Positions 51,310 through 60,576 of a stretch of 64,000 nt of DNA are shown here, piece after piece; the first letter of the stretch is position 1; each line of letters starts with the position of its first letter. The notes below the pieces were generated by a model. The model ran no database searches, was not told the DNA's origin, and saw only the letters and a program-made list of their open reading frames with translations. Where the stretch lies: the NCBI RefSeq assembly GCF_020400725.1, contig NZ_JAINVG010000009.1, positions 105,766 through 169,765 of the forward strand, written 5' to 3'. This stretch comes from Streptomyces sp. NK15101. GTDB taxonomy: Bacteria > Actinomycetota > Actinomycetes > Streptomycetales > Streptomycetaceae. A program made the position numbers and the translations under genes.

Positions 51310-52446
51310 GTGACCAGCCGTTCGGACCGGGCCGCCGCCCGCACCGCCCTGCCCAGGATCGGGGTGGAGGAGGAGTTCCTCCTCGTCGACCGGACGAACC
51401 GGACCCCGTTCGGCTCCGCGGCCGCCGTGGTCAAGCGCGCCCGTGACCGACTGGCCGACCGGGTCGGACCGGAGATCTTCACCGACATGGTGGAGACCCG
51501 CACCCGACCGGTCGCCGATCTGCTCGGTCTGCGCACCGAACTGGCCGAGCTGCGCGCGGGGGTGGCCGGGGCCGCCGACGAGGCGGGCTGCCTGGCGCTG
51601 GCGTCCGGCACCGCCCCGCTCGCCCCGCTCGACGGCCAGGAGCTCACCGACGAGGCGCGGTACCGGCGGATCGCCGACCGCTACGGCCCGCTGGTGACCG
51701 CCGCGAGCGGCATCGGGGTGTGCGGGTGCCATGTGCACCTGGAGGTGGCGGACCGCGAGGAGGCGGTGCTGCTCGGCAACCGGTTGCGCCCCTGGCTGCC
51801 CGCGCTGCAGTCGCTGGCCGCCAACTCCCCTTTCCACTGCGGCCGGGACAGCGGCTACGCGAGCTGGCGTTTCATGCGCTGGGCACAGCTGCCGGGAGCC
51901 GGACCGGCCCCGCTGCTGGCCGGCGCCGCGGAGTACGACCTGCTGGTGGACCGACTGGTCGGCTCCGGCATGCTGGTCGACCGGCGGACGGTCTACTGGC
52001 ACTGCCGGCCCAATGAGCACTGGCCGACCCTGGAGGTACGGGTCGCCGACGTGTGCGCGGAGCTCGACACCGTCCTGCTGCTGGCCGGACTGCTTCGTGG
52101 GCTCGCGGCCGCGCTGCTGGCCGAGGTCCGCCGGGAAGTCCCCGCGCCGGGGATCAGCGATGCGCTGCTGCGCGCCGCCCACTGGCGGTCGGCGCGCGAC
52201 GGCTTGGCGGGGCACGGTCTGGACCCGCTGAGCGGGACCCTGCGCCCGGCGGTGGAGCTGGTCGAGGACCTCCTCGCGAAGGCCGCCCCGGCCCTGGCGG
52301 CAGCCGGCGAGCTCGACCTGGTGCGGGAGCTGTGGGCCCGCCGACGGGTCGCCGGATGCGGCGCCGCCCGGCAGCGTGCGGTGTTCGCGCGGCGGGGCTC
52401 GCTCGCCGACGTGGTCGACGAGGTGGCGCTCCGCACGGACGCTTAG
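51310..52446 (+). CDS. Carboxylate-amine ligase, GCS2/YbdK family
   Basis: A 378-residue ATP-dependent ligase of the GCS2 family. GVEEEFLLVD at the N terminus and the CGCHVHLEVADRE segment are diagnostic, with METRTRPVADL between. YbdK-type members have weak glutamate-cysteine ligase activity in vitro; their physiological substrate is not settled, and actinobacteria use mycothiol instead of glutathione. Start GTG 51310 (annotated from VTSRSDRAAA). It is divergent from the GH51 gene and convergent with GH48; I see no functional link to either. Confidence 0.85.
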   Translation: MTSRSDRAAARTALPRIGVEEEFLLVDRTNRTPFGSAAAVVKRARDRLADRVGPEIFTDMVETRTRPVADLLGLRTELAELRAGVAGAADEAGCLALASGTAPLAPLDGQELTDEARYRRIADRYGPLVTAASGIGVCGCHVHLEVADREEAVLLGNRLRPWLPALQSLAANSPFHCGRDSGYASWRFMRWAQLPGAGPAPLLAGAAEYDLLVDRLVGSGMLVDRRTVYWHCRPNEHWPTLEVRVADVCAELDTVLLLAGLLRGLAAALLAEVRREVPAPGISDALLRAAHWRSARDGLAGHGLDPLSGTLRPAVELVEDLLAKAAPALAAAGELDLVRELWARRRVAGCGAARQRAVFARRGSLADVVDEVALRTDA

Positions 52447-52525
52447 CGCCCCGCACGCGGAACGACGAAGCCTGGCGGCGGGCACCCGCCGGGGGCGCCC
52501 GGCGGGTGCCGGGAGACACCTCCTA

Positions 52526-52561
52526 AGGCCGGGCGGGACCCTCTCGGGGACCGCCCGGCCT
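52526..52561. terminator. Bidirectional terminator between the GCS2 and GH48 genes
   Basis: A perfect 11-bp stem AGGCCGGGCGG (52526-52536) with CCGCCCGGCCT (52551-52561) and a 14-nt loop, between two convergent genes. Very stable and well placed for both. Confidence 0.8.
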
Positions 52562-52597
52562 CGTCGTACGCGGAGCCCGCTCTCGCGGGGCGGGCTG

Positions 52598-55510
52598 TTA
52601 TTCGAGCAGCTCCGCGTACGAGCCCATGGCCAGGGCGATGTCCGCCTGGGCCCAGAACCGGTGGTAGGTGAAGACGGGGGCGGCGCCGCCCGCCAGGTAG
52701 GCCTCGACCTTCGGCCAGGCCGGGTCGTCCTTGTAGAAGGAGCGGATCGAGGCGAAGGTGGAGGAGGAGTTCACCGCGTCGCCGTTCGGCATGGTGCCGG
52801 TCCAGCCGCTCGGCACGTACACCGGGTCGTCGAAGCGGTTGTAGTCGGCGCGGGTCTCCGGGACGGCGATGCCCAGGGCGTCCTGGTGGTGGTTCCACAT
52901 GCCGTCGAGGAGGGCCTTGGCGACGCGCTTGGCCTCGGCGTGGCCGGACTTGGCGGCGTAGTAGGTGAGCGTCTTGGCGTAGGCGGCGGCCACGCCGACG
53001 TCGTCGGTGTAGTCGGCCACGGTGACGTGCAGTCCGGCGTTGGCTCCGGGGTTCGCCGCGTTCCAGGTGTCGGGCGCGCCGGACCACTGGAGGGTGGAGG
53101 GGACGCGGTAGGTGCCGTCCGGGTTGATCGTGGTCTTGGACAGCGCCCAGGAGACCCACTTGTCGAGGACGGTCTTCGCCTTGGCGTCGCCCGTCTGCTG
53201 GTAGTACTCGGCGACCCGTTCCATGGACCAGGCCTGGAAGCCGAACCACTGGTTGGACGCGGGGTCGTGGTAGACGGGCTTCTCGTCGTAGTACATGCCG
53301 TGGAAGGTGGGGGTGCCGGCCGGCGGGGTGGCGTAGCGGCCCTGCCAGCTGTTGGTGGCGCCGCCCGCGATGGCGCCCTCGTCCGACTGGAGCCAGCGGT
53401 AGAACTCCAGCTGTCGGCCGAGGCTGGTGGCCCAGTCGGCCGCGCCCGTCGCCGACTTGGGCTTGAGGGGGGCGTAGGAGCTGAGGGCGTAGGCGGCGAG
53501 GGGGTTCTGGTAGCCGCTGTGGTTGTGGCTGGAGCCGATGCGCCAGGACCAGCCGGCCGAGGTGTCGGTGGCACCGCCCCAGGCGTAGTACCAGGACAGC
53601 AGGTAGTGGGCGCTGTCCTTGCCGGTGCCGGCCGGGCAGGCGGTCGGTCCGACGCAGTTCCCGACCTTCTTGAAGTACTTGTCGAACATGGCGTACCGCA
53701 GGTAGTCGCCCATCTTGGCGGCCTTGCCGACGGTCGTGGCGACCTGGGAGCCCTTGCCCTGCTGCTTGGCCCAGAGGTCGGCCCAGTAGGCGGCCTGGAT
53801 GGCGCGGGCGTCGGCGTCGGGGGCGTCGGTGAACTTCCACTGCTTGGCGTAGGAGGAGTCTCCGGTGAAGAGGTCCAGGTAGCCGTTCTTCCCGCCGAAG
53901 GAGAAGTTGTCGCAGGTGGGGTGGGTGACGGTCTCCCAGACGGACTCCTGCGGGCCGCGCTGGAAGGTGTTGATGTACGAGGGGCCGGTCGCCGTCGGTC
54001 CGGCGGAGCACTTCCCGGGCTCGTTGCCGTAGCCGTAGACGTTGTCGACGTCCTGGATCCAGTGCATGCCGTAGATGTCGTCGGTGCCGTAGGCGCTCTT
54101 GAGCTCGGCGGCGATCGGGTCGGAGCCGGAGGTCACGCCGGAGTCGAGCCTCGCCGGGTACTGGGACGGGAGGTCCCACTCGGGGGCGTACGTCGCCGGC
54201 TTGGAGGCGTTGTAGGAGGAGCCGGTGGGCTGGTCGGCGTGGGTGGGGATCATGAATTTCTCCATGGTCTCCCAGGCGCCGTTGAACTTGGTCCAGTCAC
54301 CGGTGATCTTGCCGTACATGGCCTGGAGCCAGATGAGGTAGCTGTACGCCTCCGAGGTCGTCTCGTGCCCGTGGTCGGGGGCCTCGACGATCAGGGTCTC
54401 CACGGAGTGGTACGGGATGCCCTCGGGCGAGAAGTAGCCGTTGGCCGGGTTGGTGATCTTCCCGTGCAGGTCGAGGAAGCGCGCGTCGTACGTGGAGTCC
54501 GCGGCCAGCTGGGCGACGGTGACCTCGGCCTTGGCGTGACCGGGGGCGGTCGCGGTGAAGACGGCGGAGCCGGTGCCGGTGGCCGCGGCGGCGACGGTCA
54601 CCTTCTGGGCGGTGTTCCAGTTCGCCGGGGTGAAGGTGAGGGCGGCCGGGGTCGCGGTGAGGTTGGTGTTGCCCGAGGTACGGGCGATGCTCACCGTGAC
54701 GTTGGCGGTCGGGGCGGTGGAGAGCTTCAGGTCGAAGGTGCCCGTGGAGCCCTGGCGCACGCCGAGCTGGGTCGGTGAGGCGACGAGCGCGGGTCCGGCG
54801 GCGACGGTGATGCCGACGGGCGCGGACTCGGCGGAGGCGCCGAGGCTGTCGTAGGCCTTGGCGTAGAGGGAGTGGGCGCCGGCGGCGAGACCGGTGGCGC
54901 TGTAGGTGAAGGGCGCGGTGGTGTCGGTGCCGAGGAGGGTGGTGTCGCTGTAGAACTCCACCTTGTTCACGGTGGCGCTGTCGGCCGCGGCGGCGGTGGC
55001 GGCGAGCGGCACCGCGTCGCCCTCGGTGTAGACGGCTCCCGGGGCGGGGCTGGTCAGGACCGCGACCGGGGGCTGGTGGGCGCCGGCGCACGTGGTGCCG
55101 TTGACGGCGAAGCCGGTCGGGGCGGCGTTGGTCCCGCTGTAGGAGAACTGGGCGCCGGTGGTGGTGGCGGCGCCCGCGGCGAGGGTGCCGTTCCAGGACG
55201 CGTTGGTCACCGTGACGTTCTTGCCGGACTGCGACCAGACGCCGTTCCAGCCGTTGGTGAGTTTCTGGTCGCCGGCGTAGGAGTACGTCAGCGTCCAGCC
55301 GTTGAGGGGTTCGGCGGCCCTGTTGGTGAGGGTGAGTTCGGCGGTGAAGCCCGAACCCCAGTCGTTGGTCCTGTAGTCGACGCTGCACTGGACGGCGGCG
55401 GCCTGGGCCGTCGTGGCGCCGACGGCCGTGAGGCCGAGGGGGAGGGAGAGCGATGCGGCCAGCGCGGTCAGGCGCCGCCGTGTTCGCGTTCTCTGTCGGA
55501 GAGATGCCAT
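52598..55510 (-). CDS. Secreted GH48 reducing-end cellobiohydrolase with CBM2
   Basis: A 970-residue processive exocellulase acting from reducing ends. Order: signal peptide to about residue 38 (GATTAQAAA); family-2 cellulose-binding module about 39-142 ([36 protein letters not shown]); an Ig-like module about 147-237 ([19 protein letters not shown]); a second beta-sandwich about 238-335; GH48 domain about 340-970. The catalytic acid Glu lies in [19 protein letters not shown], and the [20 protein letters not shown] and [16 protein letters not shown] segments are GH48 hallmarks. A perfect CebR operator is 73 nt upstream. GH48 enzymes act with GH6 partners, which follow. Confidence 0.95.
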   Translation of the reverse strand: MASLRQRTRTRRRLTALAASLSLPLGLTAVGATTAQAAAVQCSVDYRTNDWGSGFTAELTLTNRAAEPLNGWTLTYSYAGDQKLTNGWNGVWSQSGKNVTVTNASWNGTLAAGAATTTGAQFSYSGTNAAPTGFAVNGTTCAGAHQPPVAVLTSPAPGAVYTEGDAVPLAATAAAADSATVNKVEFYSDTTLLGTDTTAPFTYSATGLAAGAHSLYAKAYDSLGASAESAPVGITVAAGPALVASPTQLGVRQGSTGTFDLKLSTAPTANVTVSIARTSGNTNLTATPAALTFTPANWNTAQKVTVAAAATGTGSAVFTATAPGHAKAEVTVAQLAADSTYDARFLDLHGKITNPANGYFSPEGIPYHSVETLIVEAPDHGHETTSEAYSYLIWLQAMYGKITGDWTKFNGAWETMEKFMIPTHADQPTGSSYNASKPATYAPEWDLPSQYPARLDSGVTSGSDPIAAELKSAYGTDDIYGMHWIQDVDNVYGYGNEPGKCSAGPTATGPSYINTFQRGPQESVWETVTHPTCDNFSFGGKNGYLDLFTGDSSYAKQWKFTDAPDADARAIQAAYWADLWAKQQGKGSQVATTVGKAAKMGDYLRYAMFDKYFKKVGNCVGPTACPAGTGKDSAHYLLSWYYAWGGATDTSAGWSWRIGSSHNHSGYQNPLAAYALSSYAPLKPKSATGAADWATSLGRQLEFYRWLQSDEGAIAGGATNSWQGRYATPPAGTPTFHGMYYDEKPVYHDPASNQWFGFQAWSMERVAEYYQQTGDAKAKTVLDKWVSWALSKTTINPDGTYRVPSTLQWSGAPDTWNAANPGANAGLHVTVADYTDDVGVAAAYAKTLTYYAAKSGHAEAKRVAKALLDGMWNHHQDALGIAVPETRADYNRFDDPVYVPSGWTGTMPNGDAVNSSSTFASIRSFYKDDPAWPKVEAYLAGGAAPVFTYHRFWAQADIALAMGSYAELLE

Positions 55511-55583
55511 GGGGGTGGTTCTCCTCGCGGCTCGGGAGGTCGGGGTTGCGAAGAGCGGGAAGTGCGACGGTCAAGCCCTGAAC

Positions 55584-55603
55584 CAGTGGGAGCGCTCCCA
55601 CTG
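55584..55603. promoter_or_regulatory. CebR operator upstream of the GH48 gene
   Basis: CAGTGGGAGCGCTCCCACTG is a perfect 20-bp palindrome containing the CebR core TGGGAGCGCTCCCA. In Streptomyces CebR bound here represses until cellobiose or cellotriose is present. It lies 73 nt upstream of the GH48 start, in the divergent GH48/GH5 intergenic region. Confidence 0.9.
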
Positions 55604-55721
55604 TGCAGTTGGGGCCCAACGCCGTCAAGGTGTGTGAGGAAGTCGAAGCCAAAAGTCGGGGAATTTACTCAACTCCTCTTTTGCTTGGCGGCTGTTGGCG
55701 CTACGGTCTGCCCCGACCCAG

Positions 55722-55735
55722 TGGGAGCGATTCCA
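55722..55735. promoter_or_regulatory. Degenerate CebR operator upstream of the GH5 gene
   Basis: TGGGAGCGATTCCA matches the CebR palindrome at 12 of 14 positions (both differences in the right half). It lies 49 nt before the GH5 ATG, downstream of a likely promoter (TTGCTT at 55681, TACGGT at 55702). Weaker binding than the perfect sites is expected. Confidence 0.75.
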
Positions 55736-55784
55736 TCCAGTCGGCACACCGTCAGGGGTGTGCCCTCGCTGCGAGGACTCGCTC

Positions 55785-57338
55785 ATGCGACATCCCCCAC
55801 GTCTGTCCGCGCTGCTCGCAGGAGCGGCGCTCACGATGGCGAGCACCGCTCTCGCCGTCATGGGTACGGCCTCAGGAGCCGCGGCCGCACCCGCCTGCAC
55901 GGTGGAGTACTCGGTCGTCGGCCAGTGGGCCGGCGGCTATCAGGGCGCCGTGACCGTCACCAACGGCGGTGCCGCGCTGAACGGTTGGCGCCTCGGCTTC
56001 GACTTCCCGGCCGGCCAGGTCCTCAGTCAGGGCTGGGGCGGCAAGTGGTCCCAGTCCGGGACGTCCGTCACGGTCGTCAACGAGGGCTGGAACGGCGCGC
56101 TCGGCACGGGCGCCAAGGTCTCGGCCGGCTTCATCGCCTCCTGGACCGGCACCAACACGGCGCCCACCGCGTTCACGCTCAACGGCACGCCGTGCGACAC
56201 GGATGCGCCTCCGACCCCCACGCCGACGCCGACACCCACCACGCCGACGCCGACACCCACCGATCCGACCGTTCCCCCGACCACCCCTCCGACGACTCCC
56301 CCGACCACCCCGACACCGGTGACCGGAGCACCCGAACTCACCGTCTCCGGGAACAGGTTCACCGACCAGAACGGCGCCACCCGCCGTCTCCTCGGCGTCA
56401 ACCGCTCGGGCGGCGAGTTCATGTGCGTCCAGGGCTACGGCTTCTTCGACGGCCCCGTCGACGACGCCTCCGTCCGGGCGATCGCCGACTGGAAGGCCAA
56501 CACGGTCCGCATCCCCCTCAACGAGGAGTGCTGGCTCGGCCTGGACAACATCAAACCCGAGTACCGGGGTGCGAACTACGTCACCGCCGTCAAGGACCTG
56601 GTGGCCAAGGTGCTCGCCCACGGCATGACCCCCGTGGTCGAGCTCCACTGGACGCACGGCCAGTACACCGGGAACTCGGCGGGCTGCTCCGACGTGCACG
56701 CCACCTGCCAGAAGCCGATGCCGGACGCCCGGTACACCCCGGCGTTCTGGACCTCGGTCGCGAACACCTTCAAGAACGACGAGCGGGTCGTCTTCGACCT
56801 CTTCAACGAGCCCTACCCGGACCGGGCGACCTCCACCGCCGCGCAGGCCTGGTCCTGCTGGCGCGACGGAGGCACCTGCCCCGGCATCGGCTACGAGGTC
56901 GCCGGCATGCAGGACCTGGTGGACGCCGTCCGCGCCACGGGGGCGAAGAACCTCGTCCTCGTCCCGGGCCTCGCGTACTCCAACGACCTGAGCCAGTGGC
57001 TCACGTACCGCCCCACGGACCCGGCGGGCAATCTGGCCGCCGCCTGGCACGTCTACAACTTCAACACCTGCGCCGACGAGACGTGCTGGAACAGCACCCT
57101 CGCCCCCGTGGCCGCCCAAGTGCCCCTCCTCGCGGGCGAGATCGGAGAGAACACCTGCGGGCACGCGTTCATCGACCGCGTCATGAAGTGGTTCGACGAC
57201 CGCGGCCTCTCGTACCTGGGCTGGACCTGGAACACCTGGAACTGCAACTCCGGCCCCGCGCTCATCACTTCGTACGACGGCACCCCCACCACGTTCGGCA
57301 TCGGGCTGCGCGACCACCTGCGCGCCCTCACCTCCTGA
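55785..57338 (+). CDS. Secreted GH5 cellulase with N-terminal CBM2
   Basis: A 517-residue endoglucanase. Signal peptide to about residue 36; CBM2 about 37-137 with its disulfide (Cys38 to Cys137) and surface Trp residues; Pro/Thr linker about 141-180; GH5 domain 183-517. Catalytic residues: acid/base Glu342 (FDLFNEPYP) and nucleophile Glu452 (LLAGEIGEN), with Arg242 (NTVRIPLN), His288 (VELHWTH) and His422/Tyr424 (WHVYNF). Start ATG 55785 with GAGG 8 nt before; an in-frame ATG at 55695 would overrun the CebR site and is rejected. It is 16 nt upstream of the GH6 gene, so they form one operon. Confidence 0.93.
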   Translation: MRHPPRLSALLAGAALTMASTALAVMGTASGAAAAPACTVEYSVVGQWAGGYQGAVTVTNGGAALNGWRLGFDFPAGQVLSQGWGGKWSQSGTSVTVVNEGWNGALGTGAKVSAGFIASWTGTNTAPTAFTLNGTPCDTDAPPTPTPTPTPTTPTPTPTDPTVPPTTPPTTPPTTPTPVTGAPELTVSGNRFTDQNGATRRLLGVNRSGGEFMCVQGYGFFDGPVDDASVRAIADWKANTVRIPLNEECWLGLDNIKPEYRGANYVTAVKDLVAKVLAHGMTPVVELHWTHGQYTGNSAGCSDVHATCQKPMPDARYTPAFWTSVANTFKNDERVVFDLFNEPYPDRATSTAAQAWSCWRDGGTCPGIGYEVAGMQDLVDAVRATGAKNLVLVPGLAYSNDLSQWLTYRPTDPAGNLAAAWHVYNFNTCADETCWNSTLAPVAAQVPLLAGEIGENTCGHAFIDRVMKWFDDRGLSYLGWTWNTWNCNSGPALITSYDGTPTTFGIGLRDHLRALTS

Positions 57339-57354
57339 GAGGAACCCCCACCCC

Positions 57355-59100
57355 ATGAGCCGCACCAGCCGCACCGCCCTCCTGGCGGCACTCGGCCTCG
57401 TCACCGCGACCGGAGCCACCGCCACGGTCTTCGGCACCGCCACCGCCGGCGCCGCCGCCGCCGGCTGCAAGGTCGAGTACCAGATCACCAACCAGTGGAA
57501 CACCGGCTTCGGCGCCAACGTCGTCGTCACGAACACCGGCGACCCGACGTCCTCGTGGACCCTGGAATGGAGCTACGCCGGCAACCAGCAGGTCACCCAG
57601 GGCTGGAACGCCACCATCACCCAGTCCGGGGCCGCCGTCACCGCCAAGAGCATGTCCTACAACGGCGCGCTCGCGAGCGGCGGTTCGACCTCCTTCGGCT
57701 TCAACGGCTCCTACAGCGGCACCAACGCCGTGCCGGCCGCCTTCAAGCTGAACGGCGTCACCTGCAACACGGCCACGCAGCCGACCGACCCGCCCACCAC
57801 TCCCCCGACGACCCCGCCGACCACACCGCCCACCACCCCGCCGGCGGGCACCAAGGCCGACAACCCGTACGCCGGCGCCAAGGTGTACGTGAACCCCGAG
57901 TGGTCCGCGAAGGCGGCGGCCGAGCCCGGCGGCACCAAGGTCTCCAACCAGCCCACCGGCGTCTGGCTGGACCGCATCGCCGCGATCAACGGTTCGAGCA
58001 CCTCCATGGGCCTGCGCGCCCACCTCGACGAGGCCCTGAGGCAGAAGGGCTCCGGCGAGCTCGTCGTCCAGCTGGTCATCTACAACCTGCCCGGCCGCGA
58101 CTGCGCCGCGCTCGCCTCCAACGGCGAGCTCGGCCCGACGGAGATCGGCCGCTACAAGACCGAGTACATCGACCCGATCGCCGCGATCCTCGCCGACTCC
58201 AAGTACGCGGGCCTGCGGATCGTCACCACCGTCGAGATCGACTCGCTGCCCAACCTGGTCACCAACGTCTCCGGGCGTCCCACGGCCACCGCCAACTGCG
58301 ACGTCATGAAGGCGAACGGCAACTACATCACCGGCGTCGGCTACGCGCTCAAGAAGCTCGGCGCGATCGCCAACGTCTACAACTACGTCGACGCGGGCCA
58401 CCACGGCTGGCTGGGCTGGGACGACAACTTCGGCCCCTCCGCCGAACTGTTCAAGCAGGCCGCCACGGCGGAGGGCTCGACCCTCTCCAACGTGCACGGC
58501 TTCATCGTCAACACGGCCAACTACAGCGCCCTGAAGGAGGACCACTTCAAGATCGACGACAGCGTGAACGGCGTCTCCGTGCGCCAGTCCAAGTGGGTGG
58601 ACTGGAACCGCTACACCGACGAGCTGTCGTACGCCCAGGCCATGCGCGCCAAGCTGGTCTCGATCGGCTTCGACAGCAACCTCGGCATGCTGATCGACAC
58701 CTCCCGCAACGGCTGGGGCGGCACCGCCCGGCCCACCGGCCCGGGCGCGCTCACCAGCGTCGACACGTACGTCAACGGCGGCCGCTACGACCGGCGCCTC
58801 AACCCCGGCAACTGGTGCAACCAGTCCGGAGCGGGTCTCGGCGAACGGCCCCAGGCGGCACCCGCCGCGGGCATCGACGCGTACGTCTGGATGAAGCCCC
58901 CGGGCGAGTCCGACGGCGCCTCCAAGGAGATCCCGAACGACGAGGGCAAGGGCTTCGACCGGATGTGCGACCCGACGTACACGGGCAACGTCCGCAACGG
59001 GAACAGCATGTCCGGCGCGCTGCCGGACGCCCCGCTCGCCGGGAAGTGGTTCTCGGCGCAGTTCCAGGAGCTCCTGAAGAACGCCCACCCGGCGCTGTAA
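57355..59100 (+). CDS. Secreted GH6 exo-beta-1,4-glucanase with CBM2
   Basis: A 581-residue cellobiohydrolase acting from non-reducing ends. Signal peptide to about residue 36; CBM2 37-138 (Cys38/Cys137 pair); Thr/Pro linker 142-165; GH6 domain 168-581. Both family signatures are present: VIYNLPGRDCAAL with Asp249, and VEIDSLPNLVTN with the likely catalytic acid Asp296; YVDAGHHGWLGW (345-356) is also typical. The long loops expected of an exo-enzyme are included in its size. Co-transcribed with GH5 and followed by a strong terminator. With GH48 it attacks cellulose from opposite chain ends. Confidence 0.95.
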   Translation: MSRTSRTALLAALGLVTATGATATVFGTATAGAAAAGCKVEYQITNQWNTGFGANVVVTNTGDPTSSWTLEWSYAGNQQVTQGWNATITQSGAAVTAKSMSYNGALASGGSTSFGFNGSYSGTNAVPAAFKLNGVTCNTATQPTDPPTTPPTTPPTTPPTTPPAGTKADNPYAGAKVYVNPEWSAKAAAEPGGTKVSNQPTGVWLDRIAAINGSSTSMGLRAHLDEALRQKGSGELVVQLVIYNLPGRDCAALASNGELGPTEIGRYKTEYIDPIAAILADSKYAGLRIVTTVEIDSLPNLVTNVSGRPTATANCDVMKANGNYITGVGYALKKLGAIANVYNYVDAGHHGWLGWDDNFGPSAELFKQAATAEGSTLSNVHGFIVNTANYSALKEDHFKIDDSVNGVSVRQSKWVDWNRYTDELSYAQAMRAKLVSIGFDSNLGMLIDTSRNGWGGTARPTGPGALTSVDTYVNGGRYDRRLNPGNWCNQSGAGLGERPQAAPAAGIDAYVWMKPPGESDGASKEIPNDEGKGFDRMCDPTYTGNVRNGNSMSGALPDAPLAGKWFSAQFQELLKNAHPAL

Positions 59101-59114
59101 CCCCGCCCGTGGGC

Positions 59115-59153
59115 CTGCGGCCGGCCGGACCCCCGGGTCCCGGCCGGCCGCAG
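59115..59153. terminator. Terminator between the GH6 gene and cebR
   Basis: A perfect 14-bp stem, CTGCGGCCGGCCGG (59115-59128) with CCGGCCGGCCGCAG (59140-59153), 11-nt loop. It is 14 nt after the GH6 stop and 23 nt beyond the cebR stop on the other strand, so it can serve both convergent units. Confidence 0.85.
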
Positions 59154-59176
59154 TGCCGTGCGGAGCCCCGTACCGC

Positions 59177-60211
59177 TCAGGACGAGTCGCGCACCACCAG
59201 CTCCGTCGGCAGCACGTGGCGGCGCGGCTCCACCGGGGCGGCCTCCGCGTTCCCGGGGATCTCCTGGATCAGCATCCGCGCCATGGTGCGGCCCATCTCC
59301 TCGGTGGGCTGCCGCACGCTCGTCAGCGGCGGGTCCATGAGCCGCGCGACCGGCGAGTCGTCGACCCCCACGAGGGCCACGTCCTCCGGCACTCGGCGGC
59401 CCGCCTCGCGCAGGACGCCCCGCGCGCCGGCCGCCATCACGTCGGAGGCGGCGAAGACGGCGTCCAGGTCCGGCCGGCGGTCCAGGAGCCGCCGCATGGC
59501 CCGTCGGCCGCCCTCCTCGGTGAAGTCGCCGTTGGCGACGAGCGTCTCGTCGGGCGGGAGTCCGGCCTCAGTGAGACCGGCCCGGTAGCCGCCGAGCCGG
59601 GCGCGCGCCACGTACATGTCGAGGGGGCCGGTGACGGTCGCGACCCGCCTCCGGCCGCGGCCCACCAGGTGGGCGACGGCCGCCCGTCCGGCGCCGATGT
59701 TGTCGGAGTCCACGTACGGCACGGGCTCGGCCTCCGCGCGGCGGCCGTTCAGCACGACCGGGAGGCCCAGTTCCCTGATGCGGTCGGGAAGCGGGTCGTC
59801 GCCGTGGACCGAGGCGAGCAGCACCCCGTCGACGCGCTGGGCGGCGAGGTACTGCTCGAAGCGCTGCCGCTCCTGCTCGCTGCGGACCAGGGTGAGCAGG
59901 AGCTGTCTGTCGGCCTCGGCGAGTTCGGCGCTGACCCCGCGGATGAGGTCGAGGAAGTAGGGCTCGGCGAAGAGCCGGGCCTCGGCCTCGGGGATGACGA
60001 GCGCGATCGCGTCGGTGCGGCTGCCCGCCAGGGCGCGGGCGGCCTGGTTGGGCACGTAGCCGAGTTCGGCGACGGCTCGGGCGACGGCCCTTCTGGTCTG
60101 CTCGCTCACCCGGGGGGAGCCGTTGATGACCCGGGAGACCGTGCCCCGGCCGACCCCGGCCATGGCCGCGACCTGCTCCAGGGTGGGTCTGCCGCTCTGC
60201 CGTCCGCTCAC
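59177..60211 (-). CDS. cebR: Cellobiose-responsive repressor CebR (LacI family)
   Basis: A 344-residue repressor. The helix-turn-helix RPTLEQVAAMAGVGRGTVSR and hinge (INGSPRVSEQTRRAVARAV) are almost identical in pattern to CebR of S. griseus, and the effector domain runs through FFAEPYFLD-like FAEPYFLDLIRGVSAEL, DVMAAGARGVLREAGRRVPE and the end DPPLTSVRQPTEEMGRTM. Start: GTG 60211 has GGGGAG before it and gives VSGRQSGRPTLEQV; the GTG at 60250 extends it by 13 residues without a ribosome site. It represses the cellulase genes and cebEFG. One operator lies just upstream of it. Confidence 0.92.
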   Translation of the reverse strand: MSGRQSGRPTLEQVAAMAGVGRGTVSRVINGSPRVSEQTRRAVARAVAELGYVPNQAARALAGSRTDAIALVIPEAEARLFAEPYFLDLIRGVSAELAEADRQLLLTLVRSEQERQRFEQYLAAQRVDGVLLASVHGDDPLPDRIRELGLPVVLNGRRAEAEPVPYVDSDNIGAGRAAVAHLVGRGRRRVATVTGPLDMYVARARLGGYRAGLTEAGLPPDETLVANGDFTEEGGRRAMRRLLDRRPDLDAVFAASDVMAAGARGVLREAGRRVPEDVALVGVDDSPVARLMDPPLTSVRQPTEEMGRTMARMLIQEIPGNAEAAPVEPRRHVLPTELVVRDSS

Positions 60212-60275
60212 AACTTCCGAACTCCCCTCGTAGGACAACGCGCCGCTCACCTGCCCGGAAGGACGCCCGGACGGA

Positions 60276-60289
60276 TGGGAGCGCTCCCA
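60276..60289. promoter_or_regulatory. CebR operator, cebR-proximal
   Basis: Perfect palindrome TGGGAGCGCTCCCA, 64 nt upstream of the cebR start. Suggests autoregulation of cebR. Confidence 0.9.
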
Positions 60290-60452
60290 CAGTAGTCCAC
60301 GGTCACGCGCCGCGTCACGCGCCCGCGTTCAGGAGATGACGGCCCGGCACCCCGCGGGACGCCGCGAAACCCCCGGAAAACCTTCCGGTAACGAATCCGC
60401 GTTCATGTCTTGACACCCGCACCCGCCAGGCAGCAACCTTCCGGCAACGACG

Positions 60453-60466
60453 TGGGAGCGCTCCCA
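60453..60466. promoter_or_regulatory. CebR operator, cebE-proximal
   Basis: Perfect palindrome TGGGAGCGCTCCCA, 110 nt upstream of the cebE start and about 40 nt after a TTGACA hexamer (60410-60415), so near the expected transcription start. This matches the position of the CebR site upstream of cebE in other Streptomyces. Confidence 0.9.
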
Positions 60467-60576
60467 TCGGGACGCGACACAGCCTTCATCAGGTCCTGGC
60501 GGCCGCCGCCGAGCCGCGATCAGCCGGCCGGACCCCTTGGCGCACAAAGAGCACCACCTTGGACGAGGAGAGTGGA

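Noticed and set aside
56210..56330. Tandem-repeat-like DNA (accccgacgcc units), also near 57780-57845
   Set aside because: They encode the Pro/Thr linkers of the GH5 and GH6 cellulases; the repetition is a protein-level feature.
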